Made by a program: the position numbers and the translations under genes
Assembly (NCBI GenBank): GCA_947594425.1
Contig: CANQED010000004.1
Location: 124,001-188,000 of the forward strand
From: an uncultured Ruminiclostridium sp.
Lineage (GTDB): Bacteria; Bacillota; Clostridia; Oscillospirales; Ruminococcaceae
Reading direction: 5' to 3'
Length of the DNA stretch: 64,000 nt
Part shown: positions 25,508-34,899 of the stretch, piece by piece
How positions within the stretch are numbered: position 1 is the stretch's first letter
Layout of the letters: the number at the start of each line of letters is the position of its first letter
Notes under the pieces: generated by a model
What the model was told of the DNA's origin: nothing
The model's database searches: none
What the model saw: only the letters and a program-made list of their open reading frames with translations

Positions 25508-27970
25508 TCATACATCAAAAAGATACTCTTCAAGAGCTTTAGCCAAATGCAAAGGCAGCGGCAAAACGGTTGACTGATTATATTGAATGGATATATGTCT
25601 CAAGGCATTTGTATAAAAAATCCAATCATCAGCAATATCTCCCGATTGTAATTGAAGAGGATATAACTCTATCATGTCCTTTTCAGCAAATCTATTCTGC
25701 GGATGAGTTATTCTTGAGTCTTTAAAACTGCTTGTATAACGTGTATCATATGGTCTTTCGTTTATTCCCCAATATGCATCTCCATATCCGAATATGCCGG
25801 AAGCGGAGGAATACTGCAATTTATTATCATCTGTGCGTTTGCTTATACCGGTATAATAGTCCGGAACCTCCTGGTTACTTCTAATACGAATAATTCTGAC
25901 GCCGGTGTCCTTCAAAGAAATCGGATAAGGGTTTTTAGATGTACCCGCATTGATCTCATATGGACAATATTTGTCTGTCGTTATATATCTGCCGATCTCT
26001 TTGTCTGAAATACCGCTCCATAAAGCTCGAGTGTTTCCGTCCGATTGGACCATAAATAATACGCCGTCATCTTTATTGTAGTGAAAATTTTTTAATTCTA
26101 TCAGCTTTTGCTTTACCGGTGAACGAACAGCATTTACGCAGCGTTGTTCTAAATCGGATTTCCAAAAGAGCTTTGCCGTTTCGAGGCAAGCTTCACGATA
26201 AGAAACTGTCATATTATCAAACGCATCACAATGAACTCTGATCTTTCCTTCCAAAAGATCGACTGTTACATAAATCGGGAGAAAACGGGCCTTATTTGAT
26301 ATCCCGTGGATCTGAGTAAATATATGCATACCGACGCAAGTAATGTTTGCCAAAGCAGGCATCTTCTTTTGGAAATTCAATAAAGTTACAACACCTAATT
26401 GTCGGTAAAGGTCATATACGGCATTATCAACCGCATTTTGGTCTTTTTCACTCTCCGGAGTGATAAACTGTACCACTCGACCGCTTCTTGCAAATGCATT
26501 ACGAAGCACCTGCTTAGGATCACCCTTTTCATAATGCTCGCGGTCGGGTATGACACAAATACAAGCAGTTACAGTATCAGCTTGTCCCAACTCTTTAATA
26601 ATTTCTTCACATCTTTTTCTTTTACCGTCTGAAGAATCATCATCCATATTGTTGGCGAGCCCGCCTATCTCTTTGCATACGCACCTGATATTCAAGCAAG
26701 ATGTTTCGGAGTTTTCACCAAAATCATTTTCAATTTTATCTTGAACTTGGTTCAAAAGCTTATGCTGAACGTCATCTTTCCATAATCCATAAAACTCAAA
26801 AATGATTTGATCGGTTTCGGCGCATTTATGCACCCATTTCCTAAATTCCTCATGATCGGCATATTCCTGCGGAGAGTTAAAGGCCTGAAATTTTTTACCC
26901 TTTGCTGCAACTCTGCTCGCTTCCGGCCGTTCACCTATCATATCGCCTAACAAATCACCAATAGACCGATACAATGACGCTTTATCAACTACAGAAACAC
27001 CTGTTCCGATTTTTGAGGCAGTAAAACTGCCCATACCGTTTTTATAAGGGAGCAGGATTTGTTCCGAGTATGCCGCCGGATCACTAAGAACTTTTTTGAC
27101 CGGAGGTAATTGTTCATACCCCCAAATATTATAACAATCCTCATCTTGTTTTTTCCAACCGGCTTTCTTATCAATATGAACTTGGCAGTACTTATAATCT
27201 GAAACTTTTATATGAGCATTAATACCCTCAGAAAGAAACGGCGTGCGATCTTTGTTAAAATTGTCGAGTATCCATCTGCGAGTACTAATTTGGCAAAGCA
27301 GCAGAGCTATTCTTTGAGGCGGAGTCGTCTGTACTGAAAAATCAAACACAAAAGAGTACTTATGATTACTCTTCGGGTCTGTTATAGGCTGACTTATCAA
27401 CTGATTCTTTGCCGAATAACTAAGATATAGCGGTTGTCCTGATAAAGTAATTTCTTGTTTTAATAAACGGTTAATTGCTAAAAGCGGGATCGCTTGGTAT
27501 GCTTCATCACAAACAGTTCCGTTTGAAAGGGTTAGACAAACATTCGCCTCGTCTTGAAGTTTTGCAATATCTTCGGCTTTAATAGTATTGCAAAAATCAT
27601 CTGCAAGTTGTTTGACCTTAGGAGGTACCCATTTAGGCGTATCATATGTGGCCTTTACCCAAACCTTAATAATTTCACATAGAGCTTCGATATCTTTCTG
27701 TGAATACCGATAAAAGGATGTCAGCCAATGCTTATCACAACTGTCCTTTTTCAAAGGTGACAACGCTATAATACCTTCCATCCAACTGTCTATCAGTTTT
27801 TTTAGCGCATTGGTAGGAAGACCATACTCGTCTTTGAAACGGGGATTTTTTTTACTCTCGATATCCAGTAACAATTCTTTCCATTCTTTAGGAAAACCCA
27901 AATAGTAGAGAGTACGGGTTTGTCTGGGAGCAAGTTTATATGCCATGGGATAAATTTTATCGTTTTTCAT
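25508..27970 (-). CDS. pPIWI-RE protein (prokaryotic PIWI/RNase H-fold, three-gene island)
   Basis: 820 aa. The N-terminal 380 residues match the pPIWI_RE_X-type region (PMAYKLAPRQTRTLYYLGFP, FPKEWKELL). The C-terminal 400 are the RNase H-fold pPIWI-RE module (VVTLLNFQKKMPAL, DDGVLFMVQSDGNTRALW, LPIYVTVDL), ending NALRHISIQYN and LPLPLHLAKALEEY. Arg791 and Glu814/815 are candidates for the conserved Arg and Glu that name the family. pPIWI-RE proteins are distant relatives of Argonaute, proposed to act against invading DNA or R-loops. Last gene of the operon, overlapping the helicase gene by 4 bases. No PAZ-like domain seen. AT-richer than the core genes, suggesting transfer. Confidence 0.9.
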   Translation of the reverse strand: MKNDKIYPMAYKLAPRQTRTLYYLGFPKEWKELLLDIESKKNPRFKDEYGLPTNALKKLIDSWMEGIIALSPLKKDSCDKHWLTSFYRYSQKDIEALCEIIKVWVKATYDTPKWVPPKVKQLADDFCNTIKAEDIAKLQDEANVCLTLSNGTVCDEAYQAIPLLAINRLLKQEITLSGQPLYLSYSAKNQLISQPITDPKSNHKYSFVFDFSVQTTPPQRIALLLCQISTRRWILDNFNKDRTPFLSEGINAHIKVSDYKYCQVHIDKKAGWKKQDEDCYNIWGYEQLPPVKKVLSDPAAYSEQILLPYKNGMGSFTASKIGTGVSVVDKASLYRSIGDLLGDMIGERPEASRVAAKGKKFQAFNSPQEYADHEEFRKWVHKCAETDQIIFEFYGLWKDDVQHKLLNQVQDKIENDFGENSETSCLNIRCVCKEIGGLANNMDDDSSDGKRKRCEEIIKELGQADTVTACICVIPDREHYEKGDPKQVLRNAFARSGRVVQFITPESEKDQNAVDNAVYDLYRQLGVVTLLNFQKKMPALANITCVGMHIFTQIHGISNKARFLPIYVTVDLLEGKIRVHCDAFDNMTVSYREACLETAKLFWKSDLEQRCVNAVRSPVKQKLIELKNFHYNKDDGVLFMVQSDGNTRALWSGISDKEIGRYITTDKYCPYEINAGTSKNPYPISLKDTGVRIIRIRSNQEVPDYYTGISKRTDDNKLQYSSASGIFGYGDAYWGINERPYDTRYTSSFKDSRITHPQNRFAEKDMIELYPLQLQSGDIADDWIFYTNALRHISIQYNQSTVLPLPLHLAKALEEYLFDV

Positions 27971-30900
27971 ATTGAAATATCCTTTCTATAAGCCACATAA
28001 AATGGTTCATACAGTGTTTTTGCAATTTCTGCGCTTTCTTCCTGTGTCATAAGAGCATCTAAATATCTCCCCAGTTCAGAAAGGCAGTCGAAGTCTCCTT
28101 GCTTATTTTCGCGACCTCGAAACGCTCCGTCAATAAAATAAACATGCGGTTCAGGTTTTGTAACATCTGTAACACGCGCTAAGCGGCCGAAAATCTGTAG
28201 AATTAAAACAAACAGCGTGGCAACAACATCCTTTCGCTCATTATCATCCAGTTCAGCTAAGCCGAATGATTTACTTTTGCTCATTTTGATCCACTGCAGA
28301 GTTGCAAATTGCCGAATACGTGCATTGTATGCGAACAACGATTCGTTAGGATTGCGCTTGCAATGAGCCTCCACATATCCGTTAAGTTTACTCCCTTTTT
28401 GCTGAATATCTTCCGGTACCGCCATAGGGCGCACCATAAAAAACACAGCACAAAGCGCTGAATGTCCGTATTCATCCACTATGTTGTGACCACGCTCAAT
28501 TGCCATTGCGGGCGCAATTAAAATATCTTCATCCATTTTAGCAAATCGGTTGACTTCACCGCGCCGTATAATCCCTGCGGCGTTCTGATCGCTCGTTGCG
28601 TCAGAAACCATTCTGCAAACACGGGCGGGACAATTTGCCGTTCGTAACGCCATATCCAGAACTTGCTGAACGGCTTGAGCCTGAATATAGCTGTTTACAA
28701 CCAGCAAGATCTTTCCGGCCTTTCGCTCATATTCCCTAACTATCAATTCTAAGGCCTTTTGCGTTATGATACGCAATAGCGACATACGTTGATCATCTGC
28801 GGCACCTGAAACTCTCTCGGGAAAACCGGACTCAAAAAATCGCGTTTTCTCCAGAAATGAACGTTTTTCGCTGTCTGCTTCTAAAATGTAATTTACAGGA
28901 CGGTTCACATGATACTCGTATGAACCTTCTGCCCAGCTTGAACCGGATAACATAATAACATGAGGACCGGCGGGATTTCCTTTAGCATCAGTTCTTAGAT
29001 ACGGCAAATCTTTCATCAAGCTCCTGCCGAAAGCAAATTGACGGAACAATATTATATCTTCATCTTCCGTCTTTTTTAAGCCGAACAAATTACCGCACAA
29101 GGCGGATGGAAGAAAGTACTGTTGTCGGCGAAACCGAGTCTGTAAAAAGCCAAAAAGCTCATTTTCCCCGTAAGATGTTTCATGACTGGCTTCATACGCA
29201 TCACTAAGCCCTCGAATAAAATGATCGAAATAAATCAGCCTCAAGATAAGTTTTATGCGGGCATCTTGAATTCTCTTTGCACTATCTTTTTTTGGACGCA
29301 AAAAGTCACCACTAAGTTCATCCAGCCATATATGATACATCTGATTGAAAAAAGAACCATCCGTGCTTTTGCAAGAGCTCTCCAATACTGCCCATAATGT
29401 ACTTTGCCGAATACTATCCTCATCTTGGACATCGATCAAGTTATAAATAGCTTCATAAACCGACTTAGGGATCTTGTAATCGGTTTTCTCCCGATATAGG
29501 TCTTCCAATAAAGTTAGAGCAGAGAAAGGATCGCCATGTGTAATCTTTTTCCATGAACCTAAATCACAGTGCAAAGATTTTATAATGCAGCTCAAGACCG
29601 TCACGCTTTGGCGCTGCATCTCATCATATCTCTGCGCAGCAGGATTTTCTTCTCTCTGCTTACTGTTCAACCTCATATATGCGCTGCAATCTTCCGCACA
29701 TTCGTTGATATAGCGATTAAAACTTGTTTCCGGCATGAAAAGAGAGTCAAGCGTCTTCTGAGCTCTGTCACTTTCATCAAAAATAATCAAATCAAATTCG
29801 CGCATTGCTAATTCTAAGAAGGTTTCTCGTACTTGACCTATACGGGATGCCGCAAAACCTGCTACCGTTGTTATTACAACATATGAAGAATAGCATTCCC
29901 TAAGCATTTTTGTACCGAGGCAATCATCAAAGTGAGGACATAAATAATTTTTACCGCCTTTTCTTAAAGAATAACAAGGTTCTTTCCCAAAAGGAATTGC
30001 GTCGCTGTGCTGCTCGTCCATACCATCAACTAAACACGCCGGCGTTAAATACCGAGAAAACACTTCAGTCAAGCAGGTTTCATTGGGCTGCGCAACTTGA
30101 CCGATGTATTTTAACCTTTCATTTCGTCCGATCAAAGGACTGCATGAGACTCCAAATGCAGACAGATATTTTTGCAAATTCAACACTTCTGCTACAGTAT
30201 CAACAACAATAGCAATTTTATAGTTATTTTTATGGCACCAGAAAGAGAGCACCTTTATCAGCGTTGATTTACCTGAACCAACCATACCAATAATGTTGAC
30301 TACTTCACGAATAGTAAGTTCTGTACATGGTTTGACCGAGGACCCGACAATTTTCTTAAGAATGTTTGTGTTCAAAATCTTGTAACATGGGTCATCGGGA
30401 CAAATTTCAGACATTTCCTTTGCGGCAGACAGCAGTTCATCTATTGAAATTGAAATCGGTGCTCGGCAGCCTTTGTCTGAAATAGGCCGCTGTGAATATA
30501 AGTCGCGCTCATGGTCAAAATTAACATAGACAGCTTCCGCTTCGCCGTTTTCAAGATTTGGGTATATGTATCTATATGTTCCGGCTCCTGCATAAGCGGG
30601 AGAATTTGAATCTTCAATATGCTCCGGCCAAAATTTATCCCACTCTTTTTTACGCTCCTCATAAGGATAAGGATATTTTTCCTCCGTTTTAAAGAAGGAT
30701 AGATTGCCGTTGTTCTCGTTAAAGGAAAAAGCACGAAACGCATCATAGCGGGAATTACGGTACTCGTAAAGATCATCTTGCCAGTATTTTTGAGAACGAT
30801 AGTATCCGAGCGTATACCTTGCGCGTTGCAAAATATGCTCCATATCAGAACACTTTTCTGTGCTAATAAGCTGATATTGAGTAAACAAAAGATAAGCCTT

Positions 30901-31044
30901 TTTCGGATTGGCGTCGGGTTCATTAAGCGAGAGCAGGTATAAGACCGCTTCAACCGCCGCAAAGCGATAAAGAGGCATTGCCCCTTTCCCTTTAGGAAAT
31001 TGGGCAGAAAGAGGCACATACCACATATTCTGATTATTTTTCAA
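27967..31044 (-). CDS. pPIWI-RE-associated DinG-type helicase
   Basis: 1025 aa. Walker A GMVGSGKST at residues 253-261; a cysteine set (C337, C357, C369, C375, C384) between motifs I and II resembles the Fe-S cluster of XPD/DinG helicases. Walker B is DESD at 423-426, in place of DEAH. Motif V-like IERGHNIV and motif VI QIFGRLARV lie near residues 840 and 965. The first 250 residues are a family-specific N-terminal region. In pPIWI-RE islands this helicase is thought to unwind the nucleic-acid target. It overlaps both neighbours (11 and 4 bases), so translation is coupled. Confidence 0.9.
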   Translation of the reverse strand: MKNNQNMWYVPLSAQFPKGKGAMPLYRFAAVEAVLYLLSLNEPDANPKKAYLLFTQYQLISTEKCSDMEHILQRARYTLGYYRSQKYWQDDLYEYRNSRYDAFRAFSFNENNGNLSFFKTEEKYPYPYEERKKEWDKFWPEHIEDSNSPAYAGAGTYRYIYPNLENGEAEAVYVNFDHERDLYSQRPISDKGCRAPISISIDELLSAAKEMSEICPDDPCYKILNTNILKKIVGSSVKPCTELTIREVVNIIGMVGSGKSTLIKVLSFWCHKNNYKIAIVVDTVAEVLNLQKYLSAFGVSCSPLIGRNERLKYIGQVAQPNETCLTEVFSRYLTPACLVDGMDEQHSDAIPFGKEPCYSLRKGGKNYLCPHFDDCLGTKMLRECYSSYVVITTVAGFAASRIGQVRETFLELAMREFDLIIFDESDRAQKTLDSLFMPETSFNRYINECAEDCSAYMRLNSKQREENPAAQRYDEMQRQSVTVLSCIIKSLHCDLGSWKKITHGDPFSALTLLEDLYREKTDYKIPKSVYEAIYNLIDVQDEDSIRQSTLWAVLESSCKSTDGSFFNQMYHIWLDELSGDFLRPKKDSAKRIQDARIKLILRLIYFDHFIRGLSDAYEASHETSYGENELFGFLQTRFRRQQYFLPSALCGNLFGLKKTEDEDIILFRQFAFGRSLMKDLPYLRTDAKGNPAGPHVIMLSGSSWAEGSYEYHVNRPVNYILEADSEKRSFLEKTRFFESGFPERVSGAADDQRMSLLRIITQKALELIVREYERKAGKILLVVNSYIQAQAVQQVLDMALRTANCPARVCRMVSDATSDQNAAGIIRRGEVNRFAKMDEDILIAPAMAIERGHNIVDEYGHSALCAVFFMVRPMAVPEDIQQKGSKLNGYVEAHCKRNPNESLFAYNARIRQFATLQWIKMSKSKSFGLAELDDNERKDVVATLFVLILQIFGRLARVTDVTKPEPHVYFIDGAFRGRENKQGDFDCLSELGRYLDALMTQEESAEIAKTLYEPFYVAYRKDISI

Positions 31045-32149
31045 GGCAAGATCTCTCCTTTCGTGTTATTTCGGTTTTCAATGTTTTTAATGTCACGCAT
31101 TTTACATTCTTCTGATTTGTCAACGCCCGATCAACTATCGCCGTATAATTCTTTTGGTTCGATGTATATTCGCTTGGTACAACAAAGTATCCCCTTGTAT
31201 ACTCTCCCTCGGGAAAACCGTTATCATTCTGAATTTTGGTGCGCAGTGCAATAGGATTATGGTATGCCTTGGCATCTATTTCCCATATTTCTCCGTTAGG
31301 AAACCGAATTTCAACATCATATTTATCCATCTGCGGCCATAATACACATTGAATTTTTTTCTTTTCGCAGAAGCTGACTATCTCGAGTTCTAATTTTCCC
31401 GGAGCAGAAAAGTACCTCATAATTCCTTTTTTCAAGCGATAAAGTACTCTATCGGATACATTTAATCTCATTTCATCTGTAAGAATAGGAGTAGTATCCG
31501 TACAATGCGACGAATGGCAGTTATATCCGTACTTTCCTTTCGTCATAGTCCAACCGCAGTACGGACAACGATAGCAATCCTCCTTTATTTCTTCATAAGC
31601 AAACCGGAAAGCATCTTTAGCTGCCGGGTTATCAGACAATTCCAGCGACATTTTCCTCCTATCTTCAAAAGAAATGATCGGGTGCTCAATAATAAATCTT
31701 CTGACCTTACAATATGCCTCCTGATTTAAAACAATCATTTTCTCGTAAAGGACACGCTCATCCGTCCCTTCCATGATGTCGCTGTCCTGCGTTTCTAAAA
31801 ATTCATAGCATTCAGAACCGGGCGTATAAACATTTCCGTTTCTTTGATAAGCAAATGCACCATAACCGTAAAAAGGTTCTTCAGTAAGATTTAGTTTTTC
31901 AATCACATCTTGATCCCATCCGGAAAACCAATCGGCGATAGGCTTGGTTATAAATTGCGCAAGAAAATGCGATTCATCAGAGTATTGCGCATTGCAGGCC
32001 TGATAGCTTGCAGCCAAGAACATATTCATGCCATGCTGAAATGTTTTGCTGTAAGGATACCGCGTAGAATCACTTTGCAATAGTTGTTCTTTTTCTATCA
32101 CCCCTTTTGCGATAAGAACAAATGCTTTCCTCAAAAATGCTGCATCCAT
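31034..32149 (-). CDS. pPIWI-RE-associated restriction endonuclease
   Basis: 371 aa, AAGGAGG 6 bases before ATG 32149. Residues 1-185 are helical; a zinc ribbon follows (RCPYCGW at 194-200 and CHSSHC at 211-216). The C-terminal REase fold has the motif WPQMDKYDVEIRF, then EIWEIDAKAYHNP: Asp278 and the D-A-K294 pair are the expected PD-(D/E)XK residues. First gene of the three-gene operon; it probably supplies the DNA cleavage activity. Expressed from the promoter at 32299-32327 through a hairpin-bearing leader. Confidence 0.88.
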   Translation of the reverse strand: MDAAFLRKAFVLIAKGVIEKEQLLQSDSTRYPYSKTFQHGMNMFLAASYQACNAQYSDESHFLAQFITKPIADWFSGWDQDVIEKLNLTEEPFYGYGAFAYQRNGNVYTPGSECYEFLETQDSDIMEGTDERVLYEKMIVLNQEAYCKVRRFIIEHPIISFEDRRKMSLELSDNPAAKDAFRFAYEEIKEDCYRCPYCGWTMTKGKYGYNCHSSHCTDTTPILTDEMRLNVSDRVLYRLKKGIMRYFSAPGKLELEIVSFCEKKKIQCVLWPQMDKYDVEIRFPNGEIWEIDAKAYHNPIALRTKIQNDNGFPEGEYTRGYFVVPSEYTSNQKNYTAIVDRALTNQKNVKCVTLKTLKTEITRKERSCLEK

Positions 32150-32182
32150 ATTAGAGCCTCCTTGTATATAAAGATAATATTA

Positions 32183-32216
32183 AAACGGCTCTCCAAAATG
32201 TACAGGAGAGCCGTTA
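32183..32216 (-). terminator. Attenuator-like hairpin in the pPIWI-RE leader
   Basis: On the minus strand AACGGCTCTCC / GGAGAGCCGTT form a perfect 11-bp stem with a 10-base loop, followed by TTTTAATATT. It lies downstream of the only good promoter and 33 bases before the first start codon, too close for another promoter. The 3' arm can also pair with GGCTCT next to the ribosome-binding site. Confidence 0.75.
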
Positions 32217-32298
32217 AGCTACAATACAATCAATTATATTCACCGCGATACAGTGAGAATTGATAAATTTACTTTTTACTTTTCTCGTGTACAAGTTT

Positions 32299-32327
32299 AT
32301 TATAATCCAATATTTAGCGATTGTCAA
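32299..32327 (-). promoter_or_regulatory. Consensus sigma-A promoter of the pPIWI-RE operon
   Basis: Minus strand TTGACA (32322-32327), 17-base spacer, TATAAT (32299-32304): a perfect consensus. Predicted leader is about 140 nt. Confidence 0.9.
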
Positions 32328-32404
32328 TAGCAAATGATATATTTTTTTCATAAAATTTAAGTATGGAGCATTAGACGGAACTGTAGACTTTACAGAAAAA
32401 ATGC

Positions 32405-32453
32405 AAACGCTCCTACGATTATACGGCAAACCGTCGATTTCGTAGGAGCGTTT
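32405..32453. terminator. Hairpin upstream of the pPIWI-RE promoter
   Basis: AAACGCTCCTACGA / TCGTAGGAGCGTTT, 14-bp perfect stem with a 21-base loop, T/A runs on both sides; likely insulates the operon from the histidine-kinase remnant. No gene is seen in 32217-32601 otherwise. Confidence 0.75.
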
Positions 32454-32601
32454 TTACGACCACATTATCGACCATAGTGCGGTTTGGAGTGTGTGGAAGC
32501 AGTGGAGACAAGAGCGCCGAAGAGCATCGTTTTCGCAGCGGAAAGCGCCGAAAACGGGTATTTAGTGTGCTTACTCAATGGGAGCAGATAGTCAGTTCAA
32601 A

Positions 32602-33002
32602 TCAAAACGTGCAGTTGTCCGAGCTGTCAACGCCGAATTTTGCCTTATGCGCGGTTAAAATTTCTTTTGCGATAGACAAACCTAACCCAGAAACGACGGT
32701 CTTGTTTTTTCTGTTTCGGGCGGTGTAGTATTTGAGATTATCCACGCAAGGATAAAGCCCAAAATCAACGACAGGACGGAAACCCACACAAGCTGCACTC
32801 GCAAGATCCCTACTGTCCCGCCCACTGTGCCGATAGGCATACTTACATAAAGAATATTGCCGTTATCCAAAACGCTCCCCGTCACATAAGCCGTGTCGTC
32901 CTCCGTGACAAAGCCTATCGCATCGGTTTCTTTGAGCTTAGCCGTAAGCAATTCATAACTATACGGCAAATTTCGCAGAGCGCCTTTTTCCCAATTCATC
33001 AC
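32602..33002 (-). pseudogene. Sensor histidine kinase remnant
   Basis: The minus strand first encodes part of an extracellular sensor domain and one membrane helix (YVSMPIGTVGG, SLILGFILAWIISN), ending at 32684. A second frame, starting about 32690, gives VVSGLGLSIAKEILTAHKA, the G-box of a HATPase domain, and ends at 32602. HAMP, HisKA and most of the ATPase domain are gone: an internal deletion with frameshift. Confidence 0.75.
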
Positions 33003-33152
33003 ATCGCTCGAATGATACGGATTGCCTGTCCCGTCATTGTAGTGCTACAATAGATATTGGACAAAAATAGGAAAAAGGATTGAGAGATAGACGAAAATCT
33101 GATAGAATAAAGTTACCACACCCATTCACAAGCAGAAAGGAGTCTATCTCTC

Positions 33153-33404
33153 ATGAACAGTATAACACAAGATATGAGGTTTCGTCAATCCATAATGAAG
33201 TATTCGGAAAAATTTGGGGGTGAGCAGAGCCGGTCGGAAGTACAATAAAAGCCGCTCATATATCTACTTTTGGAAAAACCGCCGGGACGGCAGTATAGAA
33301 TCTTTGGCAGAACAATCACGACGACCTCACCATCACCCAAATGAGCATACGGAGGAAGAAATTACGATGATTCGTAATATGCACCGACGAAATCCGGATA
33401 TAAT
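33153..33404 (+). pseudogene. IS transposase N-terminal remnant (IS481/IS3-like)
   Basis: ATG 33153 with AAAGGAG upstream opens MNSITQDMRFRQSIMKYSEK. An extra G in the GGGGG run near 33218 shifts the frame, after which VSRAGRKYNKSRSYIYFWKN and RRPHHHPNEHTEEEI continue the helix-turn-helix region. It breaks at RRNPDI, where it joins the GH2 fragment. The catalytic DDE domain is absent. Confidence 0.75.
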
Positions 33405-33745
33405 GTTTACAATATCCGAGCATTAATAGAAAACCGCAAATGACAAGTCGGCGTCGAGCTGATATTATAATGAAGAAATTGTCCTGCCGGAGGGCGTGAC
33501 CGCAATCGGAGAAATAGCCTTTGCTATTTGCACAAGTCTGAAAGACGTCACCCTGCCTGCCAACCTGAAAGAGATATGCAGCGGCGCGTTTCATAACGCG
33601 GACGTTAATACGGGCGAGCTGAAAGGCAATCTTCCGGTGACCATACACGCCCCGAAAGGCTCTTATGCGGAAACGGTACGCAAAAGAAAACGGGCTCGCC
33701 TACATAGAATGCTAACTTTTTTCTGCCGATCTCAGTCAAAACCGC
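33395..33745 (+). repeat. GH2-LRR junction segment, copy 2
   Basis: Corresponds to 20541-20891 at an offset of about 12854. Identical over the GH2 tail, the junction and most of the LRR part, with a divergent block near 33580-33625 and a one-base insertion near 33672. The shared junction means the fusion formed first and was then copied. Confidence 0.88.
33466..33715 (+). pseudogene. BspA-type leucine-rich-repeat fragment, copy 2
   Basis: Same start (YNEEIVLPEGVTAIGEIAF) as copy 1, followed by CTSLKDVTLPANLKEICSGA. A one-base insertion in the ETVRK/ERYAK region shifts the frame before the cap, so it is further decayed than copy 1. Confidence 0.75.
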
Positions 33746-33868
33746 AAAAGCCGAAATCCGCAGCGCCGGCATGCGCTTTCTGTACTCTGCAGCATTGACA
33801 TAATGATAAGATTATGATATTATGAAAATAATAACATGCTGTTTGTCGATCGGAGAGGAGAAAGCATT

Positions 33869-34852
33869 ATGGATAATTTTGAACCGAAAAAGCTGGCACT
33901 ACTGCGTATATGGCAGATTTTGTGGGAACACAGCGACTATAAACATCCGTTGACGCAGGAAGAAATCGCGCAGCATCTGCAAAATGATTACGGGATAAGC
34001 ATTGAGCGCAAGGCGATCAGTCGAAATCTCTCGCTCCTGAAAGAAGCGGGCGCCGAAATCGAATCTACAAGAGAAGGGTGTTATCTCGTTTATCGGGATT
34101 TTGAGGACTCTGAGCTTCATCTGCTTATCGACGGCGTACTGTGCAGCAAGCATATCACCGCAAAGCACTCGGCGGATCTTATCGACAGGCTGTGCGGGCT
34201 GTCGAACAAGTATTTTCGTTCCCGCGTCAAAAATATCTACTCGGTCAGGGATTGGGGCAAGACCGAAAATCCCGCGCTTTTTTACAATATTGAGTTAATC
34301 GACGAGGCGATCGAGCAGAATTGCCGCATAGACTATAATTACAACAAAATCGGAATTGACAAAAAGCTGCACAAATCATCTCATCAGGTGGTGACGCCAT
34401 ATCAGATGCTGCTGCACAATCAGCGGTATTATCTGATGGCGTACAGCGAATATTGGGGAAATATGGTCTTTCATCGGCTGGATAGGATCACAAATATGCG
34501 TCTGACGGAGGAAGTGGGAACTAAGCTGTCCGAAGTCCCCGGATATGAAAACGGTTTTGATTACAAAAAGCTCGCGTCCTCTCTGCCGTACTTATATTCC
34601 GACGAGCCGGTGCGGATCACTTTTATCGCTAACGTCGGTATCGTCGATCAGATCATGGACTGGTTCGGTAACAACGTGCGGTTTGCGAAATGCCCTGACG
34701 AGGGCATGATCGAGGCGACCGTCACCGCAAGCCCTCAGGCTATGGAGCATTGGGCAATGCAGTATATCGATTTTGTGGAAATAAAATCGCCTGAATCTTT
34801 GCGGGAAGCTGTCAGGCAGTCACTGGAAATAGGGGTGGAAAAGTATCGGTAA
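33869..34852 (+). CDS. HTH/WYL transcriptional regulator (defence-associated)
   Basis: 327 aa from ATG 33869; GGAGAGGAG at 33852-33860 fixes the start. N-terminal winged helix (LTQEEIAQHLQNDYGISIERKAI), middle WYL domain (CRIDYNYNKIGIDKK, VVTPYQMLLHNQRYYLMAYSE) and WCX-like C-terminus. WYL regulators of this size (CapW/BrxR type) often repress phage-defence genes until a ligand from infection is sensed. Forty-seven bases upstream of a PD-(D/E)XK nuclease gene on the same strand, so it likely controls that gene. Confidence 0.92.
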   Translation: MDNFEPKKLALLRIWQILWEHSDYKHPLTQEEIAQHLQNDYGISIERKAISRNLSLLKEAGAEIESTREGCYLVYRDFEDSELHLLIDGVLCSKHITAKHSADLIDRLCGLSNKYFRSRVKNIYSVRDWGKTENPALFYNIELIDEAIEQNCRIDYNYNKIGIDKKLHKSSHQVVTPYQMLLHNQRYYLMAYSEYWGNMVFHRLDRITNMRLTEEVGTKLSEVPGYENGFDYKKLASSLPYLYSDEPVRITFIANVGIVDQIMDWFGNNVRFAKCPDEGMIEATVTASPQAMEHWAMQYIDFVEIKSPESLREAVRQSLEIGVEKYR

Positions 34853-34899
34853 AAAAATTTCACTAATTTTAAAATATTTTATAGGAGAGAAGTAATACA

